From Pararobbsia silviterrae (GTDB lineage: Bacteria > Pseudomonadota > Gammaproteobacteria > Burkholderiales > Burkholderiaceae), in contig NZ_RBZU01000007.1 of assembly GCF_003628125.1 (NCBI RefSeq), positions 279,090-343,089 of the forward strand: a stretch of DNA of 64,000 bases. The letters run 5' to 3'. Positions 61,576 through 64,000 of this stretch are shown here, in pieces. Within the stretch, counting starts at the first letter, position 1, and each line of letters begins with the position of its first letter. The notes under the pieces were generated by a model. That model saw nothing but the letters and a program-made list of their open reading frames with translations, did not search any database and was not told where the DNA came from. The translations under genes and the position numbers were made by a program.

Positions 61576-62598
61576 TCAGGCTTGCGCCGAGTCTTCGGTC
61601 ACCTTCGCGATGCCGCCGCGCTCCCGCAATCCGACTTCATTGAGCTGATGCAATGAACGAAAGCGCGACGGCGGCATACCCTTCGCCGCCAGGAATTGCC
61701 GATTGAAATTCGACAGGTTATTGAAACCGACGCGATAACAGATATCGGTGATGCTCAGATTCGAGCACATGAGCGACTCGCACGCCTCGTTGATCCGCAA
61801 CCGCTGCAGGAATTGCGTGAACGTGCAGCCCGTCTGCTTGCGGAAAAATCGCGTGAACGTGCTGACGCTCATGCCCGCGAGTTCGGCGACATCGCTCTCG
61901 CGCACGGCGCCCGACACATGCTGCTGGATGTAGGTGAGCACCTGATTGATCGTCGAGGTCGTATGGGGCTGCGCCGAGACGTCGTAGACCGGGCCCGCGA
62001 GCAATCTGCGCTCCGTGCACGCGATGAGCCGCTCGAACAGCGCCATCAGCAGAACGACGCGGCGCGGGCCTTGCGCGGTCGCGAGTTCGATCATCATCGG
62101 CATGAGTTCGATACCGAGCGCATCGGGAAACTGAACGCCGCGCGAAGCGTCGTCGAGCAGACCGAGCAGGGGCTGGAGTTCGGAAAACGCGAACACCATC
62201 CGCTCGGCCGTTTCGCGCGTAAATTGCAGCACGCAGTCACGGGACGGGACCACGACCGCACTGCCCGCACTTGCATCTGCACTTGCATCTGCACTTGCAA
62301 TCGAGCCTATCCGCGGCTTCGTATCTGCATCCGCCGCCACGCCCACCCCCGAGCTCGCGTCGGCATCGCCGTCGCAAATCCAGTTATGCGGCAGATTCGG
62401 TCCCGTGATGACGAGATTGCCTGGCGCGAAATCGCCAATGTAGTCGCCGACGAAGCACTTGCCCGTCGACGCGCGAATCACGTGCACCTCGTATTCGGGG
62501 TGGAAATGCCATTTCGCGACCGTATGCGGATAGTCGTGCATCCATGCGCGAAACGACTCGTCCTTGCGCGTTTGTACGAGTTCGAGGTCCGGGTTCAT
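61576..62598 (-). CDS. AraC family regulator with N-terminal cupin and repetitive linker
   Basis: This is a 340-residue regulator. The sugar-sensor-like cupin (residues 20-75: WHFHPEYEVHVIRASTG, PGNLVITGPNLPHNWIC) is followed by a low-complexity Ala/Asp/Ser segment (about 77-115), a helical region, and a C-terminal double HTH (about 220-320: VRESDVAELAGMSVSTFTRF, ITDICYRVGFNNLSNFNRQF). The linker is partly encoded by three near-identical 12-bp units (62267-62302), so its length may vary between strains. Family members control sugar or polyol genes; the polyol dehydrogenase gene next door on the same strand is a likely target. Confidence 0.9.
   Translation of the reverse strand: MNPDLELVQTRKDESFRAWMHDYPHTVAKWHFHPEYEVHVIRASTGKCFVGDYIGDFAPGNLVITGPNLPHNWICDGDADASSGVGVAADADTKPRIGSIASADASADASAGSAVVVPSRDCVLQFTRETAERMVFAFSELQPLLGLLDDASRGVQFPDALGIELMPMMIELATAQGPRRVVLLMALFERLIACTERRLLAGPVYDVSAQPHTTSTINQVLTYIQQHVSGAVRESDVAELAGMSVSTFTRFFRKQTGCTFTQFLQRLRINEACESLMCSNLSITDICYRVGFNNLSNFNRQFLAAKGMPPSRFRSLHQLNEVGLRERGGIAKVTEDSAQA
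62267..62302 (-). repeat. 12-bp tandem repeat (three units) inside the AraC-type gene
   Basis: Three copies of a 12-base unit (GCACTTGCATCT on the plus strand, the third with two end changes) encode the repeated Ala-Asp-Ala-Ser of the linker. Copy-number change would be in frame. Confidence 0.8.
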
Positions 62599-62651
62599 AC
62601 CCTGTCTCCTGCATGACCCGGCAGCGAACCCGTCCGATGCGCGGCTCAGTC

Positions 62652-63692
62652 TCAGTCAACTTCCATTTCGATCTGGATCTTGACGTCCTGAGGCCGCGCG
62701 GCTGCCGCTTCCTCGAATGCCTTGATGCCGTCGGCGAACGAAAACTTGCGCGAGATAAACGGCTTGACGTCGATCATGCCCGAACTGATCAGCGCGAGCG
62801 CGCGCGGGAAGATATTCGCATATCGGAAGACCGATTCGAAGCGGACTTCCTTCGCCTGCATCGAGACGACGTCGAGCGCAACGGGCTCGGGCGGCATGCC
62901 GACGAGCACCGCGCAGCCGCCCGGACACACGAGATCGAGCAGATTCTCATAGGCTTTCGCGCTGCCCGACGCTTCGAACACGACGTCCGCGCCCCAGCCG
63001 TCCGTCACCTGCTTGACGACGTCGACAAGCGATTGCTCGCGCACGGCCACGGTCGTGACCGCGGGGTTGTTCGCGAACAAGGCGAGCTTCTCCTTGACGA
63101 CGTCCGCCAGAATCACGCGCGACGCACCGCCGGCGAGCGCCGCAAGCGCCGTCATGGCGCCGATCGTGCCGGCTCCGATCACGACCGCCACGTCGCCGGG
63201 TTTCATGGCCGCTTTTTTCGCGGCCTGCAAACCGATCGACAGGGGCTCGACAATCGCGCCTTCGGCGAACGACACATTGTCGGGCAGGCGAAACGTGAAG
63301 GCGGCCGGATGCACGACATACGGCGTGAGGCAACCGTGGATCGGCGGCGTCGCCCAGAAACGCACGGCCGGATCGAGATTGTAAAGGCCGCGCATCGTCG
63401 CGGGCGAGTCGAACTGCGGAATGCCGGGCTCCATGCAGACGCGATCGCCCACGCGCAGATGCGTGACTTCATTGCCGATTTCAACGACCGTGCCCGATGC
63501 CTCGTGGCCGAGCACCATCGGCTCCTCGACCTTGAACGGCCCGATGCGTCCGTGCTGGTAATAGTGGACGTCGCTGCCGCAGACGCCGACGGTATGGATC
63601 TTGATCTTGACTTCGCGCGGCCCCACCGCAAGCGGCAGTTCGATATCGCGCAATGCGAGGCGATGGGCCTCTTCGAGGACGAGTGCTTTCAC
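62652..63692 (-). CDS. NAD-dependent polyol dehydrogenase (xylitol/sorbitol dehydrogenase-like)
   Basis: This 346-residue medium-chain dehydrogenase has catalytic zinc ligands Cys38 ([17 protein letters not shown]), His63 and Glu64 (LGHEASG), with another glutamate in [13 protein letters not shown]. Its Rossmann turn is [16 protein letters not shown]. The loop that carries structural zinc in horse-type ADH has lost its cysteines, as in bacterial xylitol/sorbitol dehydrogenases. [13 protein letters not shown] matches that branch. It oxidises a polyol to the ketose. The GTG start at 63692 has AAGGAG 7 bp upstream; the longer frame is not supported. An AraC gene lies just downstream. Confidence 0.88.
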   Translation of the reverse strand: MKALVLEEAHRLALRDIELPLAVGPREVKIKIHTVGVCGSDVHYYQHGRIGPFKVEEPMVLGHEASGTVVEIGNEVTHLRVGDRVCMEPGIPQFDSPATMRGLYNLDPAVRFWATPPIHGCLTPYVVHPAAFTFRLPDNVSFAEGAIVEPLSIGLQAAKKAAMKPGDVAVVIGAGTIGAMTALAALAGGASRVILADVVKEKLALFANNPAVTTVAVREQSLVDVVKQVTDGWGADVVFEASGSAKAYENLLDLVCPGGCAVLVGMPPEPVALDVVSMQAKEVRFESVFRYANIFPRALALISSGMIDVKPFISRKFSFADGIKAFEEAAAARPQDVKIQIEMEVD

Positions 63693-63871
63693 CGGAGTCT
63701 CCTTGTTCGGCCTTCGCGGCCTTTTACTCGACGATACGGCAATGTAGCGCCCGGACGGAGCGGCCCACAACGTCAAAATCCGCGAATCGACTGATACTTT
63801 TTGCTCGTTTTTATGGAGCCGCTGTGCGAAATGCGCAAAATGGAACCGATTCCACTCCGGCGAAAGCTTAA

Positions 63872-64000
63872 GGGCCTGGGGCCTGGGGCCTGGGGCCTGG
63901 GGCTTGGGGCTTGGGGCTTGGGGCTTGGGGCTTGGGGCTTGGGGCTTGGGGCTTGGGGCTTGGGGCTTGGGGCTTGGGGCTTGGGGCTTGGGGCTCGGGG
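63872..64000. repeat. heptanucleotide G-rich minisatellite, 18 units, runs off the window edge
   Basis: From 63872 the sequence is a perfect 7-bp tandem array: four GGGCCTG units, thirteen GGGCTTG units, one GGGCTCG and a partial unit at base 64000. Read continuously it gives runs of four G separated by three-base loops, which fits G-quadruplex folding on the plus strand. It starts 180 bp upstream of the polyol dehydrogenase start. No gene is seen in 63693-64000. Confidence 0.95.

Noticed and set aside
63872..64000. G-rich repeat array as a CRISPR or a repeat-protein gene
   Set aside because: Units are 7 bp with no spacers, and no start codon or ribosome binding site accompanies the array.

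Overview
The window comes from a high-GC (roughly 63-65% by eye) betaproteobacterium, most likely Burkholderiaceae of the Paraburkholderia/Trinickia/Robbsia kind. The trimeric porin with a Burkholderia-type N-terminus, the intracellular PHB depolymerase, the DUF3562 and FUSC proteins and the aromatic catabolism genes all point there. I cannot assign a species. The gene order is chromosomal; the only insertion-sequence trace is one decayed IS5-type transposase tail near the left edge. I found no tRNA, rRNA, CRISPR array or prophage.

Layout. 1-6.8 kb: the 3' part of an HD-GYP phosphodiesterase, an IS remnant, an AraC-type regulator, an orphan adenylate-forming enzyme and an autotransporter with a repetitive passenger. 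6.9-12.1 kb: a nickel/cobalt permease, an ECF sigma factor with a small membrane partner, a GST, a PHB depolymerase and a cupin. 12.1-20.7 kb: a predicted peptide-ligation/peptidase locus (Mx-type zinc peptidase, transglutaminase-DUF2126, ATP-grasp/alpha-E fusion, second transglutaminase). 20.9-28.2 kb: a Dabb protein, a RelE/HigB-HigA-type toxin-antitoxin pair, a DUF3562 protein, a LysR regulator with an MDR oxidoreductase, Dps and a FUSC transporter. 28.3-30.7 kb: an apparent SOS operon (unknown protein plus AlkB) behind a near-perfect LexA box, a cold-shock protein and a dienelactone hydrolase. 31.3-48.4 kb: BON, DUF3455, ClC, porin, TetR/GST pair, GDSL hydrolase, PBP1-like glycosyltransferase, methyltransferase, GFA protein, MFS exporter and chemoreceptor.

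48.7-59.2 kb holds the most coherent metabolic unit: an aromatic ring-cleavage cluster. A two-subunit class III extradiol dioxygenase (ligB-ligA), an aromatic acid:H+ symporter and a FadR-type regulator run rightward. A LysR regulator with two DNA-binding domains and galB-galC-galD run leftward. Together these encode ring cleavage, tautomerisation, hydration and aldol cleavage to pyruvate plus oxaloacetate. No CHMS dehydrogenase or PDC hydrolase is present, so the set fits gallate better than protocatechuate.

59.2-64 kb: 4-hydroxyphenylpyruvate dioxygenase, a tautomerase, a DUF1330 protein, an AraC regulator carrying a 12-bp in-frame repeat, and a xylitol/sorbitol dehydrogenase-like gene. The window ends in an 18-copy G-rich heptanucleotide minisatellite able to form G-quadruplexes.
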